Shown here piece by piece: positions 8,187-15,343 of a DNA stretch of 21,244 nt (its first letter is position 1; every line of letters starts with the position of its first letter). The translations under genes were made by a program, and so were the position numbers. The DNA is from Deltaproteobacteria bacterium (GTDB lineage: Bacteria; Myxococcota; Myxococcia; SLRQ01), in contig SKWY01000326.1 in assembly GCA_007128675.1 (NCBI GenBank), positions 1 to 21,244 on the forward strand, written 5' to 3'. The notes beneath the pieces are model-generated. The model ran no database searches, had not been told where the DNA came from, and saw nothing but the letters and a program-made list of their open reading frames with translations.

Positions 8187-8855
8187 TCATGCGACTTCAG
8201 GCGTGCTGGGAGTCTTTCGAGAGACCGCTTCCTCGGTTCGCCTGAGGAGAACGGCCAGCTGGGCGTATAGTTCACCGTTTTGCACAAAGATCTTTTCGGG
8301 GAGCTGCAGGGAGACCGGGGCGAAGTTCCAAATCGACAAGATGCCGCCCTCCACCATCCTCTCGGCCACCTCTTGGGCAGCATCCACAGGCACCGTGAGC
8401 ACACCGATATGGACTCCCATGCGGCGGGCGAGGCCCGGGAGGCGCTCGATGTCGAGCACCTTCACCCCGTGAACATCCTGTCCGACCTTGGCGGGGTGGG
8501 AGTCGAAGGCAGCAATCACATCCAGACCGTGGTTGCGAAGTCCTTCGTACCCTAGGAGTGCAGAGCCGAGATGACCTGCGCCCACTAGGAAGGCTTCCGA
8601 AACATTGCGCCAGCCGAGAAACTCCTCGAGCACGACGATGAGGTCGTCCACCCGATAGCCCACCCTAGGGCGACCCTCGGCACCGGTGCACGCCAAATCC
8701 TTCCTGACCTGGGTTGGATCCAGGCGAAGCGCGCGGCCGATGGCGGTGGTGGACACCGTCGCCACGCCTTCGCATTTCAGGGAGCGAAGGAAATGAACAT
8801 AGCCCGGGAGCCTCTTCAGGCTCGGCAGTGGGATCTTGGCGCTGTGCCCAATCAT
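8187..8855 (-). CDS. rex: Redox-sensing transcriptional repressor Rex
   Basis: 222 residues from the ATG at 8855. The upstream open frame is unlike any Rex, and this start gives the usual length. Residues 1-75 are the winged-helix DNA-binding domain, with STTAIGRALRLDPTQVRKDL (35-54). The Rossmann domain has FLVGAGHLGSAL (89-100) for NAD(H), then AFDSHPAKVG and the conserved WNFAPVSLQLP (176-186). Rex proteins bind operators when NADH/NAD+ is low and let go when NADH rises, so this gene heading the hydrogenase operon points to NADH-triggered expression of HydABC. The start site has only a weak purine-rich element (GGGACC). Autoregulation is likely because an inverted repeat lies 53-79 bases upstream. 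GTG and other upstream starts cannot be ruled out, but they add no recognisable domain. Confidence 0.94.
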   Translation of the reverse strand: MIGHSAKIPLPSLKRLPGYVHFLRSLKCEGVATVSTTAIGRALRLDPTQVRKDLACTGAEGRPRVGYRVDDLIVVLEEFLGWRNVSEAFLVGAGHLGSALLGYEGLRNHGLDVIAAFDSHPAKVGQDVHGVKVLDIERLPGLARRMGVHIGVLTVPVDAAQEVAERMVEGGILSIWNFAPVSLQLPEKIFVQNGELYAQLAVLLRRTEEAVSRKTPSTPEVA

Positions 8856-8907
8856 GTTTGGTCCCGGCGATAGGGGGTTGGAGCAAGCTGTAATAGCGAC
8901 AGTTTTA

Positions 8908-8934
8908 TCGAGTAAGATTTCTCTATTTACTCGA
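8908..8934. promoter_or_regulatory. Candidate operator: inverted repeat upstream of rex operon
   Basis: Perfect 8-base arms TCGAGTAA (8908-8915) and TTACTCGA (8927-8934) are separated by 11 A/T-rich bases. The arm centres are 19 bases apart, close to two helical turns, as expected for a dimeric regulator. It sits 53-79 bases upstream of the rex start in the only sizeable gap before the operon. It does not match the classic Rex consensus (TTGTTAAnnnnTTAACAA or TTGTGAnnnnnnTCACAA), so it may be a divergent Rex site or belong to another regulator. I could not assign -35 and -10 boxes with confidence. The sequence TCTCTATTT inside the spacer occurs again at 8984-8992. Confidence 0.45.
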
Positions 8935-8940
8935 CCATAG

Positions 8941-9008
8941 CCCCCCACCAACAAGCCCCGCAAGAGAAAAAAGAGAAAAAAATCTCTATTTCCAAGAAAT
9001 GTGGGGGG
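8941..9008. repeat. Inverted repeat CCCCCCAC / GTGGGGGG flanking an A-rich tract
   Basis: Arms at 8941-8948 and 9001-9008 are perfect complements. They enclose 52 bases dominated by runs of A on the plus strand, which become long T runs on the minus strand. It lies directly upstream of the putative rex operator. It could form a hairpin, act as an upstream (UP-like) A/T tract, or be chance in a low-complexity stretch. Confidence 0.35.
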
Positions 9009-9117
9009 GCGATTTGCCGCGGGTGTAGCCAGCGCCTGTAAAACCACATACTTTTCAAGCGCTTACCAGGCCCTCACGCCTCTCTCTCACTCTGTTCAAA
9101 GAGCGATGCTTTGCCCC

Positions 9118-9420
9118 GGATAGGTGCCCGGATAGGTGCCCGGATTGGCCGGATAGGCGGATAGGCGGATAGGTGCCAGGCGCTTAGTCTCGGATAGGTG
9201 CTAGGCGGATAGGTGCCAGGCGCTTAGTCTCGGATAGGTGCCAGGCGCTTAGTCTCGGCGCTTAGTCTCGGATAGGTGCCAGGCGCTTAGTCTGCTTAGT
9301 CTCGGATAGGTGCCAGGCGCTTAGTCTGCTTAGTCTCCGGATAGGTGCCAGGCGCTTAGTCTCCGCTTAGTCTCCGCTTAGTCTCCGATAGGTGCCAGGC
9401 GCTTAGTCTCCTTAGTCTCC
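9118..9420. repeat. Nested tandem repeat array, 24-25 base unit with sub-repeats
   Basis: The unit reads GGATAGGTGCCAGG followed by CGCTTAGTCT and a C. Seven near-identical full copies begin at 9167, 9207, 9232, 9270, 9304, 9339 and 9386 (the last as CGATAGG). Between them are partial copies: GGATAGGTGCCC twice at 9118-9141, GGATAGGC twice at 9151-9166, a truncated copy at 9192-9206, and repeated (G)CTTAGTCTC(C) blocks at 9257, 9294, 9328, 9363-9384 and 9411. There are no unique spacers, so it is not CRISPR. Within a unit, AGGTGCC and GGCGCTT can pair in RNA with G-U wobbles around one base, so each copy could form a small hairpin. The array lies between the divergent rex operon and the mntA/hepT pair. 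Function unknown; the pattern suggests slippage-driven growth. Confidence 0.95.
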
Positions 9421-9535
9421 GAAGCTTCACGAGCCCAGGATCCTCGGGACGAATCGTGGCCTTTCCCGCCACGGACAGCTTGGCGTCGTCTTCGTCGTTC
9501 AAGAGACCGCCATCCTCGTTTGACGGATGCTTCAT
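9356..9535 (-). pseudogene. Possible truncated ORF running into the repeat array
   Basis: From an ATG at 9535 the minus strand encodes a protein-like start (KHPSNEDGGLLNDEDD then AKLSVAGKATIRPEDPGLVKL, about 38 residues). It then runs into the tandem array at 9420 and stops within it at 9356. The first part is acidic and non-repetitive; the rest is merely translated repeat. No clear ribosome-binding site precedes the ATG. It may be the 5' remnant of a gene cut off by repeat expansion, or chance. I do not recognise it. Confidence 0.25.
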
Positions 9536-9536
9536 G

Positions 9537-9542
9537 TATAAT
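9537..9542 (+). promoter_or_regulatory. Candidate -10 box (TATAAT) for mntA-hepT
   Basis: A perfect TATAAT lies 115 bases before the mntA ATG. A TTGACG at 9520-9525 is only 11 bases upstream, too close for a normal -35, and no better -35 is seen at 16-18 bases. It would give a leader of about 105 bases. Weak evidence on its own. Confidence 0.3.
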
Positions 9543-9656
9543 AGAGTGCATTCGCATGGTGACTTCGTCCGCCGGGCGCTCGTCGACATGCTCGACGAAA
9601 TCGGCCGAGAGGCTACAGGGAGCGCCTCCGGCTACACACAGAGACACGTACGCAAG

Positions 9657-9956
9657 ATGAGCACGCCCAGCCTAGAAGAAGTCTTGACCTGCCTGAGGCA
9701 ACACCGCCGGGAACTAGATGAACGCTTCCGACTGAAGAGTCTCAGCGTGTTTGGCTCGTATGTCAGGCGGCAGCAGGGGAAGAGCAGTGATCTAGATCTG
9801 CTCGTGGAGTTCGAGGAGCCTCCCACGCTGCTGGAGTTCTTGCGACTGGAGCAGAGGCTCTGCGATTTACTGGGGACGAAGGTGGACCTCGTAATGAAGG
9901 AAGCGCTCAAGCCGACGATTGGACGCCGGATCCTCGAGGAGGCGGTACCGGTATGA
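9657..9956 (+). CDS. mntA: MntA-type minimal nucleotidyltransferase antitoxin
   Basis: 99 residues from the ATG at 9657, which gives the usual length for the family; longer in-frame starts back to 9456 add sequence without family similarity. The nucleotidyltransferase signature is VFGSYVRRQQGKSSDLDLLV (31-50), with Gly33-Ser34 and Asp45/Asp47, and the third acidic residue is Asp77 in KVDLVM. Known MntA proteins add AMP to a tyrosine of the partner HEPN toxin and so neutralise it. The stop codon overlaps the start of the HEPN gene as ATGA, the usual coupling for this pair. It is cytosolic. It stands alone on the plus strand, divergent from the hydrogenase operon. Confidence 0.92.
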   Translation: MSTPSLEEVLTCLRQHRRELDERFRLKSLSVFGSYVRRQQGKSSDLDLLVEFEEPPTLLEFLRLEQRLCDLLGTKVDLVMKEALKPTIGRRILEEAVPV

Positions 9957-10321
9957 CTACGGGGAGGTCAGCGCTCGACTACCTGGACGACATCTTGGAC
10001 GCCGTCTCGAAGGCCGAGGAATTCGTCCTCGGGATGGACTACGACGCCTTCGCAGGCGATGCCAAGACACACTTCGCCGTAGTCCGATGTCTGGAGATAA
10101 TCGGTGAAGCCGCCAAGAACATTCCCTCGGTGGTTCGGAGCCGATACCCCAACATACCCTGGCGTGAAATGGCCGGTATTCGCGACAAGCTAAGCCACGC
10201 CTACTTCGGTGTAGATCTCCGCACGGTCTGGAAGACCATCCAGCAGGACCTTCCCGAGTTGCGCTCCCAGATCCTGAAGATCTCGCAAGAGATCACTCAT
10301 GGCACACCGTCCACGGATTGA
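9953..10321 (+). CDS. hepT: HepT-type HEPN toxin (DUF86 family ribonuclease)
   Basis: 122 residues. The HEPN/DUF86 signature RX4HXY is complete: Arg77-DKLS-His82-Ala-Tyr84, followed by FGVDL. Helical segments such as HFAVVRCLEIIGEAAKNIP (40-58) and the conserved PWREMAGIRDKLSH region fit the family. HepT toxins cleave RNA, and Tyr84 corresponds to the residue AMPylated by MntA. The four-base overlap with mntA indicates co-translation. Both catalytic residues and the modification site are present, so the module appears intact. Its role (defence, stabilisation of the region, stress) cannot be read from the sequence. Confidence 0.93.
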   Translation: MTTGRSALDYLDDILDAVSKAEEFVLGMDYDAFAGDAKTHFAVVRCLEIIGEAAKNIPSVVRSRYPNIPWREMAGIRDKLSHAYFGVDLRTVWKTIQQDLPELRSQILKISQEITHGTPSTD

Positions 10322-10497
10322 ACCCAGCAAATTCTCGGGACACCGTCGCCGCGGCAACAGGCTCCCAACGCCCGGGCAGTCTTCAGGCTCTCTTCCACCT
10401 CGAGCGGGTCTCCAAGCGTGCTTTGCCGGCGGAGCAGTCGTGGTATGGTTGATGCGTGGCTTGATATGTTCCTCACGACGAACGAAAGCTATCGACC

Positions 10498-12468
10498 ATG
10501 ACGGAATACGAGGAGCAGGGCCTCCATGAGAGGATCCGTTGGATTGGTCTCCTGGGTGCCTTGTTGGCCCTTGCCGTGATGAGCTGCACCTTGAGTCTAG
10601 GCACAGAGATCGAGGGGTTTCCGTGCAACGATGATGGTACATGTCAGCATGGCCTGATATGCGTGGATGATATTTGCGTTTTGGATCCCTGCGGGGAAAT
10701 CGATTGCGAAGAGAACGAGGTCTGCCTGCAGGGAGCATGCTACTCTCGAGACTGCGCCAATCATTCGTGCCCACGGGATCTGATCTGTCTCGATGGACAA
10801 TGCGTCGCACCCGACTGTGCCGGTGTTTCGTGTGAGCCTGGGCATGCCTGCGCCGAAGGTCAGTGCTATCCAACCGGCTGTGCCACAATGGACTGTGGTC
10901 TTGGGATCTGTCTCGATGGAAGGTGCATACCTCGCTCTTGCATCGATGTGGAGTGCTCGGAAGGATATAGGTGTGCGCTTGGAGAGTGCTATCCGGAAGA
11001 CTGTGAAGAGCCTTGTTCGCAAGAAGAGGTCTGTGTCGATGGGGAATGCGTCAGTCTTTACTGCGTCGGAGTATCTTGCCCTGATGGAACACCGTGCAGT
11101 GGCGGCTTCTGCGGTTTCTCCGTGCGAACAGTATCCGCGCTCGATGTGCGTGGCACCTCAGCTAGGCTGAAAGGAGAGCTGGCGAGCCTCGGAGAAAGCG
11201 AGGCTGCCAACGTCTGGTTTGTCTATGGAACGACCGAAATGCTGGAAGGCGGGGTGGTGGGGTTTCAGGCGAACATGAATGAAGCAGGAGTCTTCAATCA
11301 CACACTCGATGGACTCATGACCGACAGGACCTACTTCTTTCAGGCGCAAGGCTCGAGTTCTACAGGAGATGAATCGCAAGGAGCAATCAAGCAGTTCACA
11401 ACGGAAGGCATTGTCGACTTCGTGCTCACGATATCATTGGATGAGGGGGGCCGGACTGATCCAGCGGAAGGCGTGCATAACTACGAAGAAGGAGAACAAA
11501 TAGATATTACCGCCATTGCGGACCCAAATTATATTTTTATCGGATGGTCGGGGGACTGTAGCGGAACCGATGAATGCCAACTAGAAATGACCTCCGACAA
11601 GAGCGTGCACGCCGGCTTCGAGCTCCAAGAATGGGACCTCACCATCTCTTCTGATGAAGGCGGGACGACCACTCCCGTGGAGGGAATTCATCACTATGAG
11701 CATGGAGAGTCTGTAGCCGTTACCGCTTCGGCGAGCGAAGGCTATGAGTTCATCGGTTGGTCCGGGGACTGTTTGGGGCACGAAGAATGCGAGCTTACAA
11801 TGACCTCCGATAAGAGCGTGCATGCCGGCTTCGAGCTCGAGCGCTACAACCTCACGATTACGTCCGAGGGGGAGGGCACTACAGTCCCGCCAGAAGGTGT
11901 CCATATCTATCCTAGAGGCGAATCCGTGACGATTGAGGCATTGCCTGACCATGGTCACGAGTTTGTCGGATGGTCGGACGACTGCTCTGGAACCGGAAGC
12001 TGTGAGTTATTGATGACCAGCGATAAGCGCGCAACCGCCAATTTCTGGGATCGTTACTTGTATAGAAATGGAGACGAGTATGAGCTCATGACGGGGGGGT
12101 GGACTCTGACGCATGCAGGCTTCGGAACCGAAAAGAGACACGACCATTTCTACTGTCGCACTGAAGGAACGGGTGTGGATAGTGGTTTTGTAATGACGAA
12201 CACTGTCGACTTCAGCGGTGTTTCGACCATATATGTGGACTGGTCGAGCGAAGGGAATAACAGCGTGAATCATCGAAATCATCTCGTATTACGAGATGAG
12301 ACGACTCAGGTTGTGACCTTTCTTACGAGTACGAATCATCCTCGAAGAGTCGATAGCTTTGATGTGAGTTCGTACAATGGTGAATACAGGGTGGAGGTTC
12401 GAGCGAGGATTACGGGCAATGGCTCTGGGGAACAGATAACCCGCGTCTGGCGAGTCTGGCTGGAGTAG
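10498..12468 (+). CDS. Lipoprotein with EGF-like Cys repeats and three InlB-type repeats
   Basis: 656 residues. Signal peptide with hydrophobic core (WIGLLGALLALAVMSC) and a probable lipidated Cys30. Residues about 40-205 hold eight short Cys-rich units of about 20 residues, each with a C-x(4-5)-C-x(5-6)-C-x(4)-C type pattern. Residues about 208-302 look like a fibronectin-III-like domain ending before FTTEG. Three divergent InlB B-repeats (Flg_new_2/PF18998 type) follow at about 308-375, 378-446 and 449-517, each with EGxHxY, FxGWSxDC and MTSDK motifs. The last 135 residues are a beta-rich domain I do not recognise. It should sit on the outer face of a membrane and may bind surfaces or polymers. 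The 176 bases upstream hold no gene; the start has only a weak ribosome-binding site. No clear terminator was found in the 250 bases before the convergent beta-helix gene. Confidence 0.85.
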   Translation: MTEYEEQGLHERIRWIGLLGALLALAVMSCTLSLGTEIEGFPCNDDGTCQHGLICVDDICVLDPCGEIDCEENEVCLQGACYSRDCANHSCPRDLICLDGQCVAPDCAGVSCEPGHACAEGQCYPTGCATMDCGLGICLDGRCIPRSCIDVECSEGYRCALGECYPEDCEEPCSQEEVCVDGECVSLYCVGVSCPDGTPCSGGFCGFSVRTVSALDVRGTSARLKGELASLGESEAANVWFVYGTTEMLEGGVVGFQANMNEAGVFNHTLDGLMTDRTYFFQAQGSSSTGDESQGAIKQFTTEGIVDFVLTISLDEGGRTDPAEGVHNYEEGEQIDITAIADPNYIFIGWSGDCSGTDECQLEMTSDKSVHAGFELQEWDLTISSDEGGTTTPVEGIHHYEHGESVAVTASASEGYEFIGWSGDCLGHEECELTMTSDKSVHAGFELERYNLTITSEGEGTTVPPEGVHIYPRGESVTIEALPDHGHEFVGWSDDCSGTGSCELLMTSDKRATANFWDRYLYRNGDEYELMTGGWTLTHAGFGTEKRHDHFYCRTEGTGVDSGFVMTNTVDFSGVSTIYVDWSSEGNNSVNHRNHLVLRDETTQVVTFLTSTNHPRRVDSFDVSSYNGEYRVEVRARITGNGSGEQITRVWRVWLE

Positions 12469-12718
12469 CCCATAGATAGCTAGGCCGCATTGAGAGGCCA
12501 TGATAAATCCCATTGATCGTTCGGCATCGATTTACTGCTCCCGGCACGAGGTCACGTAGATCCACCTGCCCTAGTCGTGACAGGTTGTGCTGATGCCGAT
12601 CCTGATCCTTTCCAAGTTATTGGCACGCAGCGAGCAAGGAGGACCTTTGCTCTTGCCCCTCTTGAGACAAAAATTACACGGGACCTGAGGCTCACGTCAC
12701 AACGGCACAGAGGGCCGC

Positions 12719-14248
12719 TCAATCGCAGGACGTATCTCGGAAGAAAACATCCTGACCACAGGTATCGCTGTGAGTATTCCCCGAGTAGGTGTTGTTCGGC
12801 TCACTCTCGGGCGGAGAGTTCAGCCTCGGCCAGTCGTTACCAGCGGCGTCGCGCACAACGGTATCCCGATCGACATAGATCCCGCCGCCGCGAGAGCCAG
12901 TCTGGTTGTTCTCAATCTGATTTCCGTGAATCGTCGCCTCGCTGCTGCCGGCGAGCGAGATACCACCGCCATTGCGAGTGCCCGACACGGTCTCCATGCT
13001 CGCAGCGTTATCGTGGATGTGATTGTCTACGATCTCCACGATGGCGATGCGCACTGCGATGCCACCGCCGCTGTCGAGGGCGGTCAGGGAGTTACCTCGG
13101 ATCTCGTTGTTGACGATCACCGTGATGTTGTCATTACCCTCCTGATCCTGGCGGGGATCGATCACGGCGATTCCACCGCCCGAGCCCCCTGCCACGTTGT
13201 CGGCGATCAGGTTGTCTTCGATCCGCGCCACCCCGTGCATCGCCACGTGGATGCCCCCGCCGTGGGACGGTTCATTGATATTGGCACGGATCTCATTGTC
13301 CAGGATCTCCGCCGAGGCGTCCTCCGAAGAATGGCCGGCTACGGTGATCCCCGCTCCACCGACCCCTCCGGTCTTCAGGTTGTCTACGATCACGTTTTCC
13401 ACGATCTCCGCCCGGGCCCGGAGCACCGTGATGCCACCGGAGGAACGATCTCCCCGACCCTCGTTCTCGCGGATCTCATTACCCTCGACGCGAGCGAAGC
13501 TACTATAATATACGGCCACGCCTCCGACGCCGAACTCCGTGGTATTCCCCGTGATTTCGTTGTCTATGATTTGTGCCGTGGTGCCCTCATCGGAAACGTT
13601 AATCGCGCCGCTGCCACCGATATTATCGCGGACCAGGTTGTTCACGATCTCCGCCGACGCCCCCTCACCGACGAAGATCCCGCTGCCGCGGTCCTCACCG
13701 GTGTTCTCCTCGATGGTGTTCCCCGTGATCAGCGGCGAGCCGCCGGTCACCGAGATCCCGCCCCCGCGCTGGGCCGTGTTCCCCGTGATCAGGTTGCCCT
13801 CGATCGTAGGCGCCGCGGTCCCGCGCACACAGATTCCCCCGCCCTCTCGCAGGTTCGCCCGCGCCCCGGCTCCGCCGGTGACCTTGAACCCCCGCAGCAC
13901 CGTCGCCCGGGTCTCCCCGCTCTCGAACATCACCACGCAGCCCCCGTCGCTTCCCTCGATGATCGTTGCCGCCACCACCCCGGGGTCCGTGGGGTTCGAG
14001 CTCTCCACCACGATCTCCCTACCCCCGAAATCCACGGGGCCGTACGTCCCGGGCTCGACCACCACGCGGCCTCCGTCGGCCACCGCCTGGATCGCCGGGG
14101 CGATGGTCCCGTAGTCTTCGGGCACGTTCCCCAGGTCGAGGTCCTCATCGTCCTGTCCAGGACCACAGGCCGCTACCACCAGCCCCGCGACCAGGAGCAG
14201 GCCGTACTTATTCATGGCCCGCATCTTCATCTTCACGCTCTTTGACAT
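12719..14248 (-). CDS. Right-handed parallel beta-helix repeat lipoprotein
   Basis: 509 residues from the ATG at 14248 (GGAG 11 bases upstream; a TTG at 14257 or the ATG at 14215 are alternatives). The N-terminus is basic with a hydrophobic core and lipobox LVVAAC (Cys28). The mature part begins with an acidic linker, then YGTIAPAIQAVADGGRVVVEPGTY, the usual opening of secreted pectate-lyase-like beta-helices. About eleven turns follow with the pattern GGGIxV...IxxNxIxxN, for example ITGNTAQRGGGISV and IENNQTGSRGGGIYV. It ends with a Cys-containing cap. Related proteins bind or cut polysaccharide, but no catalytic residues are evident, so an adhesive or scaffold role is equally possible. Several turns are nearly the same at DNA level. 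Confidence 0.85.
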   Translation of the reverse strand: MSKSVKMKMRAMNKYGLLLVAGLVVAACGPGQDDEDLDLGNVPEDYGTIAPAIQAVADGGRVVVEPGTYGPVDFGGREIVVESSNPTDPGVVAATIIEGSDGGCVVMFESGETRATVLRGFKVTGGAGARANLREGGGICVRGTAAPTIEGNLITGNTAQRGGGISVTGGSPLITGNTIEENTGEDRGSGIFVGEGASAEIVNNLVRDNIGGSGAINVSDEGTTAQIIDNEITGNTTEFGVGGVAVYYSSFARVEGNEIRENEGRGDRSSGGITVLRARAEIVENVIVDNLKTGGVGGAGITVAGHSSEDASAEILDNEIRANINEPSHGGGIHVAMHGVARIEDNLIADNVAGGSGGGIAVIDPRQDQEGNDNITVIVNNEIRGNSLTALDSGGGIAVRIAIVEIVDNHIHDNAASMETVSGTRNGGGISLAGSSEATIHGNQIENNQTGSRGGGIYVDRDTVVRDAAGNDWPRLNSPPESEPNNTYSGNTHSDTCGQDVFFRDTSCD

Positions 14249-14362
14249 TTCTTTCAAATCTCCGATTATTCCGGTTCAATGCGGTGTATTCCGCAAGAGT
14301 TCATTTCCTACTCATACCGCTCATAAACTGTGCCACCTGGCGCTTCCGCGCTCTCCTATCGC

Positions 14363-14587
14363 CTAAACCCCGAATACACAAGCCGTTTTTGCGCAGCCAT
14401 GTACGACCTCGGCGCGCACCTTACACTCGAACACGGCGTACGTCAGATGCTCGCAGTCGGCGTCCGTCTCGCAGGCGACGCCCTCGCCGTTGTCGGGGGA
14501 AGCTGGCTTGCAAGAAGCCCCGGCAAGTCCCAGGGCGATGATGATGCCTACGGCAATGAGACTACGAGAGATCGATTGGAGACTCAT
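14363..14587 (-). CDS. Small secreted Cys-containing lipoprotein
   Basis: 74 residues with a strong ribosome-binding site (GGAGG seven bases before the ATG). An N-terminal hydrophobic segment (LIAVGIIIALGLAGASC) ends in a possible lipobox at Cys26, although Gly at -3 is unusual. The mature part of under 50 residues has Cys39, 45, 55, 65 and 70, in a C-x(5)-C-x(9)-C-x(9)-C-x(4)-C spacing suggesting disulphides. It is followed in the same direction by the beta-helix gene 114 bases later, so the two may be co-transcribed. I do not recognise a family. Confidence 0.65.
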   Translation of the reverse strand: MSLQSISRSLIAVGIIIALGLAGASCKPASPDNGEGVACETDADCEHLTYAVFECKVRAEVVHGCAKTACVFGV

Positions 14588-15343
14588 TCGTCACCCTCCC
14601 AGCTCGACCCAATGATTCCGCCAAAGCCCATGGTTCTTCCCTCGGTTTCGTTTCCACCACCTCGCGATGCGACTATCGGAGAAGATCGAGTGCCGCCAAT
14701 CCGATCTCAATCGATCGGGTTTCAGCTAGATGCCTTTGATACGAGACCTGTCCATTTGCAAGAGTGGTCACTCCGGCCTCTGGTATGATGACTCCCGCGG
14801 AAGCAGAAACAGGATGGCGGATTATGGTGTAGCCCGAGAACGTCGAAACGTTAGAGGTGAAACCTTCAGGACTTCATGGAGGTGAACCCTTCTCGTGGGG
14901 CATCTTCGAGCTGGGGCTGTATTGTGTGGAGCGCGACAGATCGCGGACCTCATAAAGAGGCCTATTGCTGGTAAAGGTTCTAAGAGTCAGGTAGAATCCG
15001 TGAGTATGGCTCATGCATGATCGATGTCCGAGGATCTGTGGGGCTGTCGGATTCTGATGAATAGGTTCGCAAACACATAGGTGTATGACGGAATAGCGCT
15101 TGTATTGAGCATCAAAACGAACCGCTATTCTCAACTGCCGATATACAAACGCTCGAGATCGATTCGTGCTTGGAGATTTGGGGTACTGCGATGAGATACC
15201 TTTTCATGCCGGTTGGTCTAGGGCTCCAGCTAGGTCGGAACCCCAATCACCAGAATGTCCTCGGTGACTCACCTACTGCTTCGCCCATCTCTTGGGAGCG
15301 AGTTCAGTTTGCTCCGGCCCAACCTCTTCTGCCTGGAGTAAGC
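14588..15343. other. Intergenic region between divergent surface-protein genes
   Basis: About 750 bases with no gene I can support; an open frame of 86 codons on the minus strand (14874-15134) lacks protein-like character. The region must hold both divergent promoters, but no clear pair of boxes was found. A near-repeat GAGGTGAAACCTTC (14854) and GAGGTGAACCCTTC (14879), 25 bases apart, could be paired regulator sites. Confidence 0.5.

Noticed and set aside
9118..9420. CRISPR array
   Set aside because: Units abut or are separated only by fragments of themselves; there are no unique spacers of constant length and no cas genes.
10190..10888. 232-codon minus-strand frame overlapping hepT and the lipoprotein
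   Set aside because: Arg/His/Ser-rich shadow opposite two well-supported genes.
12770..14245. 491-codon plus-strand open frame opposite the beta-helix gene
   Set aside because: The minus-strand protein has a lipobox and regular beta-helix turns; the plus frame has no recognisable motifs and results from repetitive G+C-rich codons.
14874..15134. 86-codon minus-strand frame in the intergenic region
   Set aside because: No ribosome-binding site, signal or recognisable composition; rich in Ser, Arg and His as in random frames.
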